Below are positions 28,134 to 37,045 of a stretch of DNA of 64,000 bases, in pieces. The DNA is from SZUA-37 sp964472525 (GTDB lineage: Bacteria > Pseudomonadota > Gammaproteobacteria > UBA6429 > Thiohalophilaceae): positions 1 to 64,000 of the forward strand of contig CAYYLL010000015.1 of assembly GCA_964472525.1 (NCBI GenBank), in the 5' to 3' direction. The number at the start of each line of letters is the position of its first letter. Position 1 is the first letter of the stretch. A model generated the notes under the pieces. The model ran no database searches. It saw only the letters and a program-made list of their open reading frames with translations, and was not told where the DNA came from. A program made the translations under genes and the position numbers.

Positions 28134-29422
28134 AAGTATTAGTGATTGGCGGCGGTGGTCGTGAACATGCATTAGCATGGAAAGCGGCTCAATCACCACA
28201 AGTTGACACGGTGTTTGTTGCTCCCGGCAATGCAGGTACCGCCACTGAACCCAAACTACAAAATGTTGAGATTCATGCGGAAGATATTGACGGTTTACTG
28301 GCTTTTGGCTTGCAGGAAGAAATTGATTTGACGATAGTCGGCCCCGAAGCCCCCCTTGTTGCCGGTGTCGTCGATACGTTTACCGCTTCTGGCTTAAAAT
28401 GTTTTGGCCCATCCAAAGCAGCCGCTCAACTGGAAGGCTCTAAAGCGTTTAGTAAAGACTTTCTTAAAAAGCATCATATCCCAACGGCTGCTTACGCTGT
28501 GTTTACCGAGGTCGAACCGGCCATTGCTTATGTAACGCAACAGGGTGCCCCCATTGTAGTTAAAGCCGACGGACTAGCAGCCGGTAAAGGCGTTATCCTT
28601 GCCAAAACAGAAAACGAAGCCATCACCGCCATTAAAGATATGCTCGCCGGCAATGCCTTTGGTGAAGCCGGTTCACGCGTGGTTATCGAAGAATTTTTAG
28701 AAGGTGAAGAAGCCAGTTTTATTGTGATGGTGGATGGCGAACATGTGCTGCCCATGGCCACCTCCCAAGATCACAAAGCGCGCGACAATGGCGACTTAGG
28801 CCCCAACACCGGTGGCATGGGCGCTTATTCACCGGCACCGGTTGTCACTGACAGCATTTACCAATATGCGATGCAGAATGTGATTTTACCCACCGTAAAA
28901 GGAATGATCGAAGATGGCCATCCTTACACCGGCTTTTTATATGCAGGTCTTATGATTGATAAGAACGGTAAAGCCAAGGTACTGGAATATAACTGCCGTT
29001 TTGGCGACCCTGAAACCCAACCCATTATGATGCGTTTACAATCTGACCTAGTTGAGCTTTGCCTCGCGGCTGTCGAAGGTAAACTCGACAAGGTACAAGC
29101 CCGTTGGGATCCACGCGCCGCACTCGGCGTCGTACTTGCAGCCGGCGGTTACCCTTACAGTTATAACAAAGACGATATTATCTCTGGTCTGGATTCCAAT
29201 ATCGAAAACAGTAAAATCTTCCATGCTGGAACCGCACTCAAAAACGGACAGGCAGTGACTCAGGGTGGACGCGTATTATGTGCAACCGCATTAGGTCATT
29301 CGGTCAGTGAAGCTCAAAAAATTGCCTATGACTTGGTTAAAAATATTCACTGGGATAAAGCATACTACCGTACAGATATTGGATACCGTGCAATTGATCG
29401 TGAAAAATCGGCTAACAAGTAG
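28130..29422 (+). CDS. purD: Phosphoribosylamine-glycine ligase
   Basis: The 430-residue ATP-grasp enzyme performs the second step of purine synthesis. It begins MKVLVIGGGGREHALAWK, has GPEAPLVAGV, the ATP-grasp loop VVKADGLAAGKGVI, FLEGEEASF, NTGGMGAYSPAP and the metal region EYNCRFGDPETQ. Length is standard. Translational coupling to the upstream sulfatase-like gene is unusual; purD is usually paired with purH, which is not seen here. Confidence 0.97.
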   Translation: MKVLVIGGGGREHALAWKAAQSPQVDTVFVAPGNAGTATEPKLQNVEIHAEDIDGLLAFGLQEEIDLTIVGPEAPLVAGVVDTFTASGLKCFGPSKAAAQLEGSKAFSKDFLKKHHIPTAAYAVFTEVEPAIAYVTQQGAPIVVKADGLAAGKGVILAKTENEAITAIKDMLAGNAFGEAGSRVVIEEFLEGEEASFIVMVDGEHVLPMATSQDHKARDNGDLGPNTGGMGAYSPAPVVTDSIYQYAMQNVILPTVKGMIEDGHPYTGFLYAGLMIDKNGKAKVLEYNCRFGDPETQPIMMRLQSDLVELCLAAVEGKLDKVQARWDPRAALGVVLAAGGYPYSYNKDDIISGLDSNIENSKIFHAGTALKNGQAVTQGGRVLCATALGHSVSEAQKIAYDLVKNIHWDKAYYRTDIGYRAIDREKSANK

Positions 29423-29680
29423 TTATCTTCGCTAAAATACGGTTAAAATAGGTTCATCAAAGCCAAACTTGACCCAAATCTAGGGTTAGTGGAAATAAAC
29501 GGCACTGCCTCTACTTTTCGGCCTCAGTTTTCGATAGAATACGCCGTTCGCACGATCTGACGTGGCCTATGTCCATCAATAATGAATAATGACGTAGCCC
29601 TGAATTAAATATGCTTTTATTCGTCGCCTCGTAGCACCCAATTTTATAACTTTTAAATTTTAATTATTAAAGGAGTTCGC

Positions 29681-30568
29681 ATGTCTGCTAAACATCCTGT
29701 CATCGCGGTTACCGGTTCATCTGGCGCGGGCACAACCACTGTTAAAAATGCTTTTGAGCATATCTTTTTTCGTGAAAAAATTGACCCACTCATTGTAGAA
29801 GGGGATAGCTTTCACCGTTACGATCGTGCATCAATGAAAGACGCCATTAGCGAGTTCGCAGAAAAAGGCAAACAACTGAGCCATTTTGGTCCTGAAGCCA
29901 ACCATTTTGATTTAATTTCTGACACATTCGAAAACTACGGTAAAAGTGGTAGCTGTAAGCGTCGCTATTATTTGCACAGCGAAGAAGAAGCTAGCGAACA
30001 TAACGCACGTTTAAACACAACTTTAACCCCCGGGCAATTTACCCCATGGGAAGACATCCCTGCCGGTTCTGACTTACTTTTTTATGAAGGATTGCACGGA
30101 GGTGTTGCTGATGGTGACGTTAAAGTTCGTCAGTTTGTCGACTTATTAGTCGGTGTTGTACCCATTGTAAACCTCGAATGGATCCAAAAAATTCACCGTG
30201 ACAATGCACAACGTGGTTATTCAGCAGAAGCCATTGTGGATACCATTCTACGCAGAATGGATGATTATGTTCATTTCGTTACACCACAATTCTCACGTAC
30301 CGACATTAACTTCCAGCGTGTACCCACGGTTGATACCTCCAACCCTTTTATTACACGTGATATTCCAACACCAGATGAAAGCTTTATCGTGATTCGTTTC
30401 CGTCATCCAGATGGCGTGGACTTCCCGTACTTACTTCATATGATCCTCGATTCCTTTATGTCACGACCAAATACCATTGTTGTTCCCGGTAGTAAAATGG
30501 GCTTTGCAATGGAATTAATATTAAATCCTATGATCCATGAATTAATTAAACAAAAAAAGAAAGCTTAA
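29681..30568 (+). CDS. prk: Phosphoribulokinase
   Basis: The 295-residue protein has the proteobacterial phosphoribulokinase pattern: P-loop GSSGAGTTTVKNAF, VEGDSFHRYDR, HFGPEANHFDLI, the substrate motif RRYYLHSEEEA and FYEGLHGG. The enzyme makes ribulose bisphosphate, so a full Calvin cycle is expected if a RuBisCO gene is elsewhere. Length agrees with the octameric bacterial class. AAAGGAG lies seven bases before the ATG. The 258-base leader upstream holds no other gene. Some heterotrophs keep a PrkB without RuBisCO, so autotrophy remains an inference. Confidence 0.93.
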   Translation: MSAKHPVIAVTGSSGAGTTTVKNAFEHIFFREKIDPLIVEGDSFHRYDRASMKDAISEFAEKGKQLSHFGPEANHFDLISDTFENYGKSGSCKRRYYLHSEEEASEHNARLNTTLTPGQFTPWEDIPAGSDLLFYEGLHGGVADGDVKVRQFVDLLVGVVPIVNLEWIQKIHRDNAQRGYSAEAIVDTILRRMDDYVHFVTPQFSRTDINFQRVPTVDTSNPFITRDIPTPDESFIVIRFRHPDGVDFPYLLHMILDSFMSRPNTIVVPGSKMGFAMELILNPMIHELIKQKKKA

Positions 30569-30614
30569 CAATAAGAACTCAAAGCAAGGATAGCTCTTTT
30601 TAAAGCTTTAAAAT

Positions 30615-30642
30615 AAAAGCCGGGCACAGTTGCCCGGCTTTT
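30615..30642 (+). terminator. Intrinsic terminator after prk
   Basis: A 12-base stem, AAAAGCCGGGCA (30615-30626) with TGCCCGGCTTTT (30631-30642), closes on a CAGT tetraloop and runs into T-rich sequence. This is a strong rho-independent terminator that ends the prk transcript before the FIST gene. Confidence 0.88.
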
Positions 30643-30691
30643 ATATTGTATTATCTTAAAATCCTAGCCAACTAAAAATAACCCATTACCC

Positions 30692-31801
30692 ATGACAACC
30701 TATATAATAAGCCACGCAAGTGATCCCGACTGGCAAGTTGCGTTACAACAATGCGTACAACAACTACAGGCACAAGCTGTCACATCCGTTACAAAGTCCA
30801 CATTAGCTTTTATTTATGTCACCGATGCCTATGCCGGTAACTTTAAAAAAATTCTCTCAGAACTTGAAGCCCAGTTTCCGGCAATAGAGTGGGTAGGCAC
30901 CATTGGGTTTTCAATTTGCGTCACCAATATCGAATATGCCGAACAACCCGCAATGGCCATGATGTTGACCGATATAGAAGCACCCGATTACTGTATTTTT
31001 AAAGAACAAGCAGCAGTTCAAAATAATCTGGATAAATCAAATATTCAATTTGCCATTGTCCATGGCGACCCACGCAACCCGATGTTAAGCGAACAAATTG
31101 AAACACTCGCCGAAACACTCGAACCCAGCTATCTGGTGGGTGGCTTAACCTCGGCAAATACCTATTTTTATCAATACGCAGAATCTATCACCGAAGGTGG
31201 CTTGTCCGGTGTTGTTCTTAACCATGCCAACAACATAATGACAGGCCTCACTCAGGGTTGTAGCCCCATATCAGAGACATTCACTTTAACTGAGTGCGAA
31301 CACCATATGGCATTGAGTATCGACAATCGACCAGCACTGGATGTCTTTAAAGAAAATATTGGTGAAATTCTTGCCCGTGACATTGATCGCGCCGCCGGCT
31401 ATATTTTTGCCGGTTTTCCTGTTCAAGGTAGCGACACGGGCGACTATTTAGTACGTAATATTATTGGCATCGATCCCGACAACCACTTTTTTGCCATTGC
31501 CGAAGATCTAAAACCCAATAGCCCGATTCTATTTTGTAAACGAGACTCACAAACCGCCATTGACGACTTAAAGCGTATGCTAACATCACTAAAAGATCGT
31601 CTAAACGGAAGAACTCCCAAAGGTGCGCTTTATATTTCATGCCTTGGTCGTGGTCAACATATGTTTGGTGACGTTTCCAACGAAATGAAATATATTACCG
31701 AAGTACTGGGGGATATTCCCACCATTGGTTTTTATGCCAATGGAGAAATTGCCGGACAACGACTGTATGGTTTTACTGGGGTACTCACCTTATTCTTATA
31801 A
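30692..31801 (+). CDS. FIST-domain sensory protein
   Basis: The 369-residue protein without membrane segments has a FIST N-terminal domain (about 25-220, with EWVGTIGFSICV and LVGGLTSAN) and a FIST C-terminal domain (about 225-355, ending in PTIGFYANGEIAG). FIST domains are predicted sensors for small ligands, perhaps amino acids, and often act with kinases or cyclases. Here it stands without such a partner and is followed 25 bases later by hinT. Confidence 0.88.
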   Translation: MTTYIISHASDPDWQVALQQCVQQLQAQAVTSVTKSTLAFIYVTDAYAGNFKKILSELEAQFPAIEWVGTIGFSICVTNIEYAEQPAMAMMLTDIEAPDYCIFKEQAAVQNNLDKSNIQFAIVHGDPRNPMLSEQIETLAETLEPSYLVGGLTSANTYFYQYAESITEGGLSGVVLNHANNIMTGLTQGCSPISETFTLTECEHHMALSIDNRPALDVFKENIGEILARDIDRAAGYIFAGFPVQGSDTGDYLVRNIIGIDPDNHFFAIAEDLKPNSPILFCKRDSQTAIDDLKRMLTSLKDRLNGRTPKGALYISCLGRGQHMFGDVSNEMKYITEVLGDIPTIGFYANGEIAGQRLYGFTGVLTLFL

Positions 31802-31826
31802 GAACATATTGATAATAGGAAAACAC

Positions 31827-32168
31827 ATGGACTGCTTATTTTGTAAAATTATTAACGGCGACATACCCGCAGAAATCGTTTATCAGGACGATGACTTATT
31901 GGGTTTTAAAGATGTAAATCCTCAAGCACCCACCCATATTTTATTTATTCCGAAAATACATATCGCGACAGTAAATGATTTAACCGCAGAGACTATCGCA
32001 CTTGTCGGCAAACTTTATTTAGCTGCAAAAGAAGTAGCCGCAGATAAAGGCTTTGCAGAACAAGGTTACCGTTTAGTGATGAACTGTAATGAAGGCGCAG
32101 GCCAAACAGTTTTTCATATTCATCTGCATATGCTTGCAGGGCGTACTTTCCACTGGCCACCGGGGTAA
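31827..32168 (+). CDS. hinT: Histidine-triad nucleotide-binding protein HinT
   Basis: The 113-residue HIT protein begins MDCLFCKIINGDIPAEIVY and ends with the histidine triad HIHLHMLAGR. HinT enzymes hydrolyse purine nucleoside phosphoramidates and aminoacyl-adenylates. The ATG at 31827 with TAGGAAAA nearby is the natural start. An upstream in-frame ATG within the FIST gene would add 34 residues that match no HIT protein. Confidence 0.94.
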   Translation: MDCLFCKIINGDIPAEIVYQDDDLLGFKDVNPQAPTHILFIPKIHIATVNDLTAETIALVGKLYLAAKEVAADKGFAEQGYRLVMNCNEGAGQTVFHIHLHMLAGRTFHWPPG

Positions 32169-32197
32169 AAAAATGGCAATGCCTGCAACGCATCTAA

Positions 32198-33643
32198 CTA
32201 CTTTTTAATCAAATCCTGTGGCATCACCCGTACGCCACCATTTAATACGCTCACATTAAAACCGGCTTGCGCTAGGATAAAAGCCGCAGCAGAACTTCTG
32301 CGCCCAGTATTGCAGTAACATATATATTGTTTATCTTTATCTAATTCTTCCATTCGCATACGTATCTCATGCAAAGGAATATTATTCGCTTTTGGCAAAC
32401 TGCTATGATGATACTCACTAGCATGGCGCACATCTAACCAAAGATCCCCTTTTAATACTCTTAATTTTGCTTCTTCCGATGATACACGGTTAAGCATGGG
32501 TTCTTTCAGTAAATGATCAAAATCCTGTTTTGAGAGCTTCATCAAAACACCATCGGTCATCATCGTAATCGAGGCATTACGTTGTCCACCTGACACTAAC
32601 GACTCTTCGCCAAAGCTTGCCCCTGCCTTTAGTTGTGCCAATTCAATGGTTCTGGTGACCTGTGCTTCACCATCAGTTAACACATAAAAAGTATCACCCG
32701 GCTCACCCTGATGAACAATGGTTTCACCTTTGGTAACGTTAATGGTTTCCATTCGGTCAAGTAAGTCTTTAATATTAGCCGGTGGTAAATTTTTAAAAGC
32801 CATAATGTGCCGCATACGACGCATCCAAGCTCCTTTTTCAACCGGTGCAGCATCGTCTGTTGGTTCTGTTTTGTCGCTGCTAATTTCAATCATCGCCGTT
32901 TGTTTATTATCGGGACTAATAACTTGTGGCCCAACTTCTTTATTTTCCTGTTTCGTCGATTTTTCTTTTTTATCATTGCCGGGTTTTTCTTTATCCTGCT
33001 TTTCTTCAGGTAATTCATCCTCAGCCGGTTTTTTTTCTAGGGCTATTTCTTCTGTTGGTGATTCATTTTTATTTTCTTCGATCACCCTCTCTTTTTCCTG
33101 ACTATCTTTAATATTACTATTTTTTTCTACACTATCGTCAGCAATATCATTATTTTTATTACGTCCCGTACTTTTCGTTGTACCCTCAGCATCCTGTTTT
33201 ACTTCTTCTTTGACTTCTTTTGGTTTAACTTCATCCTTTACTTTTTCTTTTTGGTCGTTTAACAATTCTTCCTGTACCGCCAGTTGGTCCCACATCATCA
33301 TATAATCGAGAACACTATTATCGATACGTAAAAATTCAACCAGACCCAAAGCAACACAGGACACTTGCCTTGGCTGACTATCATCTAACGGAAATTTTGC
33401 ACTGTTATGGCGTGAACTGATCACTTCATCAAAACTGCCATCAGACGAACTCAATTGCACATCACCTTGTAACAAATACATCGTTTGGTTATCCAGATCG
33501 CCTTCTCTAAACAGGCTGACACCAATACTCACTCGCTCAACATAGGCAAGTTTGGCGAGTTCCTCTAAACGTTCGTTCGAAAGTGTAGAAATGGGTTCTA
33601 AACGCATTAAGCGTTCAATTTGGATTGTTGAATTTTTAGCCAT
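32198..33643 (-). CDS. Fusion protein: two cyclic-nucleotide-binding domains plus rhodanese
   Basis: The 481-residue protein has an N-terminal cNMP-like domain (about 10-115), a very long acidic-basic linker rich in Lys and Glu (about 130-260), a second cNMP domain (about 280-385, with FGEESLVSGGQRNASI matching the phosphate cassette) and a C-terminal rhodanese (about 390-478). The rhodanese Cys is in YICYCNTGRRSSAA, so it may carry persulfide. A linked cNMP-rhodanese architecture suggests ligand-controlled sulfur chemistry, but the ligand is unknown. The linker looks like intrinsic disorder. Confidence 0.85.
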   Translation of the reverse strand: MAKNSTIQIERLMRLEPISTLSNERLEELAKLAYVERVSIGVSLFREGDLDNQTMYLLQGDVQLSSSDGSFDEVISSRHNSAKFPLDDSQPRQVSCVALGLVEFLRIDNSVLDYMMMWDQLAVQEELLNDQKEKVKDEVKPKEVKEEVKQDAEGTTKSTGRNKNNDIADDSVEKNSNIKDSQEKERVIEENKNESPTEEIALEKKPAEDELPEEKQDKEKPGNDKKEKSTKQENKEVGPQVISPDNKQTAMIEISSDKTEPTDDAAPVEKGAWMRRMRHIMAFKNLPPANIKDLLDRMETINVTKGETIVHQGEPGDTFYVLTDGEAQVTRTIELAQLKAGASFGEESLVSGGQRNASITMMTDGVLMKLSKQDFDHLLKEPMLNRVSSEEAKLRVLKGDLWLDVRHASEYHHSSLPKANNIPLHEIRMRMEELDKDKQYICYCNTGRRSSAAAFILAQAGFNVSVLNGGVRVMPQDLIKK

Positions 33644-33868
33644 AATTTATAAATTTTTTGTTATTAGTGAATAAAATAATTAAGTTTAATACGCTATCGG
33701 TACTCTGTGTCAGATATTTCTTACAATTTATACGCTAAAGTATGCTCTACGTTGCATAATTAACACAAAATAGACCACCCACACCGCTCCACACTTAAAT
33801 ATTAAAGTTTTTAAGCCTTCCTGTCGCTAATAATAACCATAATAATGAGAATATACTTAGGTTAAATT

Positions 33869-35245
33869 ATGCGGGAAATTTCGATAAATAATGTCGTTAA
33901 AATTCTACTCGATACATTAAAAATACCATACGAAAATATTGAATGCCCAGATAGCGTTAGCGTAACAGAAAATTGGGCGGCGCAAGCCGTTCCAGCAGAA
34001 CAGCGCGTTCATATCATCTTAATGCGTGATGACAACGTGTCCATCATGGCGATGATGCCAGCCAATCACCAGTTAAATCTGGAAAAATTAAAAATATCAC
34101 TCAAACGTAAAAATATTCGTTTTTTGGATATTAAAGAACACAAAAAATTTCTCCATTATTTTATGTCTCACCCGCATCAACTTCGTTTACAAATGGGCGT
34201 ACAACTCATTATTGACGAAGCCATCACCAATTTAGATAACGTCTATTTTGAGTCACCGATTTCAGGACAAATAATAAAACTGGATGCCGGTCATCTTGAA
34301 GAGTTAGCAGCCGATACTTTAATTGGCTGTACCTTTTCAGACCAGCGTGAAACATCGAAAAAGATCTCGAGCCCCGATTCAGTACAACAATTTAATTTAA
34401 AAGAACGTCTTAGTAAAATAAAGCAACTTCCAGCCATGCCAGAACTGGCTACTCAGCTACTGCAACTCCGCAATAATCGAGATGCAACTGTCGAGCAATT
34501 AGCTGAAATTATTATTTTAGATCCTGCTATTTCTGCACAAGTTATTCGCTATGCTAACTCACCATTTTTTGGCCAACACGGTAAAGTCAATTCGTTATCC
34601 GATGCTATCTTCCGGGTACTCGGTTATGAATCAGTCATGCATCTGGCGTTAGGCATCACAATGGGCAAAGTCTTCAGCCTGCCTACTGGCGGCCCGGTCG
34701 GACAAACCCGTATATGGCAAAATGCAACCTACAGTGCTGCCCTATGCCAAAAATTGGCCACAAAAAGCAACTGGGACAAACCCTTGCAACCCGGTGTTGC
34801 CTATTTAAGCGCGCTGTTGCATAACATTGGATTTATGGTCATGGGGCAACTGTTTAAACATGAATTTCAATGGTTAAATAAAGTCATTCAGGCCGAACAT
34901 GAAACACCGATTACTTTAATAGAAGAAAAGCTATTAGGTATTAGCCATACCGATGTTGCCTCACTGTTAATGCAGCAATGGAATATGCCCGGTGAAGTTA
35001 TTGCCGCCGCAAAAGAACACCATAATGATGATTATGATGGTGAATATGCCGGTTACGTCAAACTGATCCAAATAGCCGACCGGTTACTTAAAAACCATAA
35101 TATGTCCGATGCCGCAAATGAAGAAATACCCGCCCAACTTTACGAATATTTTGGTTTAACCGAAGAACAAATTTACGAAACAATGGATGAAATTTTACAA
35201 GGAAAAGATGATTTAGATGCCATGACTATGGCCCTCATCGCTTAA
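33869..35245 (+). CDS. YbaK-like domain fused to HDOD domain
   Basis: The 458-residue protein has an N-terminal YbaK/ProX-like aminoacyl-tRNA deacylase fold (about 1-155), then an HDOD domain (about 185-400) with LPAMPELATQLLQL, LDPAISAQVIRYANSPFFG and LSALLHNIGFMVMG. The second HD position is degenerate, as is usual in HDOD. HDOD proteins act as scaffolds in motility and c-di-GMP pathways. The YbaK part may bind tRNA or an amino-acid-like ligand; whether it edits tRNA is unclear because key residues cannot be aligned here. Confidence 0.82.
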   Translation: MREISINNVVKILLDTLKIPYENIECPDSVSVTENWAAQAVPAEQRVHIILMRDDNVSIMAMMPANHQLNLEKLKISLKRKNIRFLDIKEHKKFLHYFMSHPHQLRLQMGVQLIIDEAITNLDNVYFESPISGQIIKLDAGHLEELAADTLIGCTFSDQRETSKKISSPDSVQQFNLKERLSKIKQLPAMPELATQLLQLRNNRDATVEQLAEIIILDPAISAQVIRYANSPFFGQHGKVNSLSDAIFRVLGYESVMHLALGITMGKVFSLPTGGPVGQTRIWQNATYSAALCQKLATKSNWDKPLQPGVAYLSALLHNIGFMVMGQLFKHEFQWLNKVIQAEHETPITLIEEKLLGISHTDVASLLMQQWNMPGEVIAAAKEHHNDDYDGEYAGYVKLIQIADRLLKNHNMSDAANEEIPAQLYEYFGLTEEQIYETMDEILQGKDDLDAMTMALIA

Positions 35246-35248
35246 AGA

Positions 35249-35812
35249 CTATATTCTAAGCCCACCTAATCGCTTCATGGACTGATGACGATGCCATAAA
35301 TAACCGGATATAAAACCAACGATTACACCCACAATCAATAAAATAATCAATAAAATATCGCTCGGCTTAACACTGCTGATAATTTGTGTTGCCTGATTGC
35401 GCTGAAGCTCAGCTCGCTGTGTTTTCAACTTGTCAATTCGATCATTTAAAATTGAATTTGCTTCTTCAAGTGCTTTTTTAGTATCAACCATAGCTGATAA
35501 TTCCTGTTGTGCTTTTTTTTGCTGATTTTCCAAATCTTTTACACGTAATATGGCAGGTGTTTTTTTTGCCACATAAATATCTTTAATCCAGCCTTCTAAG
35601 CCTTTATCCGTACGAATTTTAATAAAGTGACCTCGCCGTTCCAAAACATCTAACTTCATTCCGGTTAAAACAACACCCACAGGAGCTGCAAGCTGACTCG
35701 GTTCGGGTCGCACCCCAACACGTAGCTGATCATTCACAAAAACAGATTCAGCAAAACTATTGGTACAAAGCCCAAGCAATACTAAATAAAATATCGCACT
35801 AAAATAACGCAT
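35249..35812 (-). CDS. SH3-domain membrane protein of the TIGR04211/YgiM type
   Basis: The 187-residue protein has a signal peptide (cleavage near FAES), a bacterial SH3 domain (about 30-85, with DQLRVGVRPEPSQ and LEGWIKDIYV), a coiled coil (about 90-150) and a C-terminal membrane helix (about 152-172) followed by a short basic tail. The same layout occurs in YgiM-type proteins of gammaproteobacteria, whose role at the cell wall is not settled. The stop is three bases from the convergent HDOD gene. Confidence 0.85.
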   Translation of the reverse strand: MRYFSAIFYLVLLGLCTNSFAESVFVNDQLRVGVRPEPSQLAAPVGVVLTGMKLDVLERRGHFIKIRTDKGLEGWIKDIYVAKKTPAILRVKDLENQQKKAQQELSAMVDTKKALEEANSILNDRIDKLKTQRAELQRNQATQIISSVKPSDILLIILLIVGVIVGFISGYLWHRHQSMKRLGGLRI

Positions 35813-35954
35813 ATCAAAAAATAAGTCCTTAAGTCATTATCCACAGATGCAAAACGAGCACCTTGTGTATCTATTTAACGGTCAAAACCCTTGCCACTTT
35901 AATTATAACCATGAAACAAGCACATATAGCACTTTTTTCAGCTAATTTTGATAA

Positions 35955-36329
35955 TTATTTATCTTTTTCGGAACAATTCCCAAGCAATTCAGGATCAATA
36001 AAGATCGTATCACCTTCAATCACCAACGCCACCGGTAATAACGACTGTCCGCGACAAGGACCATAAATACAAAAACCATCATCAGGCTGAAATAATGCAC
36101 CATGCAAACTGCAAGCCAGATAACGCTGAGAAAAATCAAAGCACTCATTTTGTTGCCAATTTAAATTAGCACCAGTATGTGGGCATTGATTTAAATATGC
36201 TACCAACTGATTAGGCCCATAACATACCAGTAAAATATCAAAAACAGAATCCTGATACGAAATATCCAAAGTCTGGCACTGTGGTGCACTTAAACTACTC
36301 ACTTCTGATATTTTTATTAATTTGGCCAT
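35955..36329 (-). CDS. Rieske [2Fe-2S] ferredoxin-like protein
   Basis: The 124-residue protein contains the Rieske ligands as CPHTGA (Cys-x-His) and CSLHGA (Cys-x-x-His), about 25 residues apart, followed by GFCIYGPC. Soluble Rieske ferredoxins of this size donate electrons to oxygenases or act in nitrite-reductase small-subunit-like systems. No oxygenase is adjacent. An ATG six codons upstream (36347) is an alternative start; the MAKLIKIS start is preferred from family comparison. Confidence 0.87.
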   Translation of the reverse strand: MAKLIKISEVSSLSAPQCQTLDISYQDSVFDILLVCYGPNQLVAYLNQCPHTGANLNWQQNECFDFSQRYLACSLHGALFQPDDGFCIYGPCRGQSLLPVALVIEGDTIFIDPELLGNCSEKDK

Positions 36330-36382
36330 CACGATATAACATAACAAAATAAGAATTGACTAACGTAGTTTTTAATCTTATT

Positions 36383-36413
36383 TTGCAAAAAATGAAAAAA
36401 AACCTTGTATAAT
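36383..36413 (+). promoter_or_regulatory. Probable promoter of the HU-like gene
   Basis: A perfect TATAAT at 36408-36413 lies 19 bases after TTGCAA (36383-36388), within an A-rich tract. Transcription from here would give a leader of roughly 155 bases before the HU-like ATG at 36577. The long AT-rich leader has no open reading frame worth naming. The call rests on matching the sigma-70 consensus only. Confidence 0.45.
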
Positions 36414-36576
36414 AGTACTAAATGATTATAGTGTGCGCTATCCATTATTTTACTTCGCTACATATGCAGATGAATCAACATATACCCAGTTAACATATAC
36501 TAAAGTAAAATAATATATTATAAAAAATTAATATCCGTACCTACGCAATCAGAAATAAGCAAAATCAGGAGTTATC

Positions 36577-36960
36577 ATGGCCGCTAAGAAAAAAACTAAA
36601 AAGAAAGTTGCAAAGAAAAAAGTAATCGCAACTGCACCTAAGGTAAAAGCAATTAAAGCACCTTTTACTAAAACTCAGCTTTTTACAACATTGGCTGAAC
36701 GTACAGAAATGAAGAAAAAAGACATTGCAACTATCTTTGATGAACTTGCTTTAATCATTAATGGCCATGTTAAACGTAACGGTGCAGGCGTATTCACCTT
36801 GCCAGGCTTACTTAAAGTTAAAGTAGTTCGTAAACCTGCTACGAAAGCACGTAAAGGAATTAACCCCTTCACCGGCGAACCCACTATTTTTAAAGCAAAA
36901 CCAGCTCGTAATGTAATTAAATGCCAACCATTAAAAGCATTAAAAGAAATGGCACTTTAA
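36577..36960 (+). CDS. HU-family DNA-binding protein with lysine-rich N-terminal tail
   Basis: The 127-residue protein has a 30-residue tail dominated by Lys and Ala (MAAKKKTKKKVAKKK), then a HU fold (about 31-125) with FTKTQLFTTLAERT, KKKDIATIFDEL and the beta-arm region GLLKVKVVRKPATKARKG with NPFTGEP at its tip. HU proteins bend and package DNA. The tail resembles eukaryotic histone H1-like tails found in some proteobacterial HU variants. A GGAGT sequence lies before the ATG and a strong terminator follows. Confidence 0.92.
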   Translation: MAAKKKTKKKVAKKKVIATAPKVKAIKAPFTKTQLFTTLAERTEMKKKDIATIFDELALIINGHVKRNGAGVFTLPGLLKVKVVRKPATKARKGINPFTGEPTIFKAKPARNVIKCQPLKALKEMAL

Positions 36961-36989
36961 GTATTAGAATTTAAAACGTTCACTTACTC

Positions 36990-37029
36990 AAGCCGAGGCT
37001 CTCACATCTGGGTGTGAGGTTCTCGGCTT
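36990..37029 (+). terminator. Terminator after HU-like gene
   Basis: AAGCCGAG (36990-36997) pairs with CTCGGCTT (37022-37029), with an inner stem CTCACA/TGTGAG, followed by TTTTTGCTTTT. This is a strong intrinsic terminator for the HU-like gene. It ends 16 bases from the stop of the convergent HAD hydrolase gene and may also serve that one. Confidence 0.85.
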
Positions 37030-37045
37030 TTTGCTTTTAATACCC

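Noticed and set aside
29423..29680. Possible tRNA or riboswitch in the prk leader
   Set aside because: No cloverleaf or known riboswitch core could be found in the 258 bases; only AT-rich leader sequence is visible.
32718..33101. Plus-strand frame of 127 codons rich in Ser and Phe
   Set aside because: It is the antisense of the Lys/Glu-rich linker of the cNMP-rhodanese gene; the composition follows from that bias.
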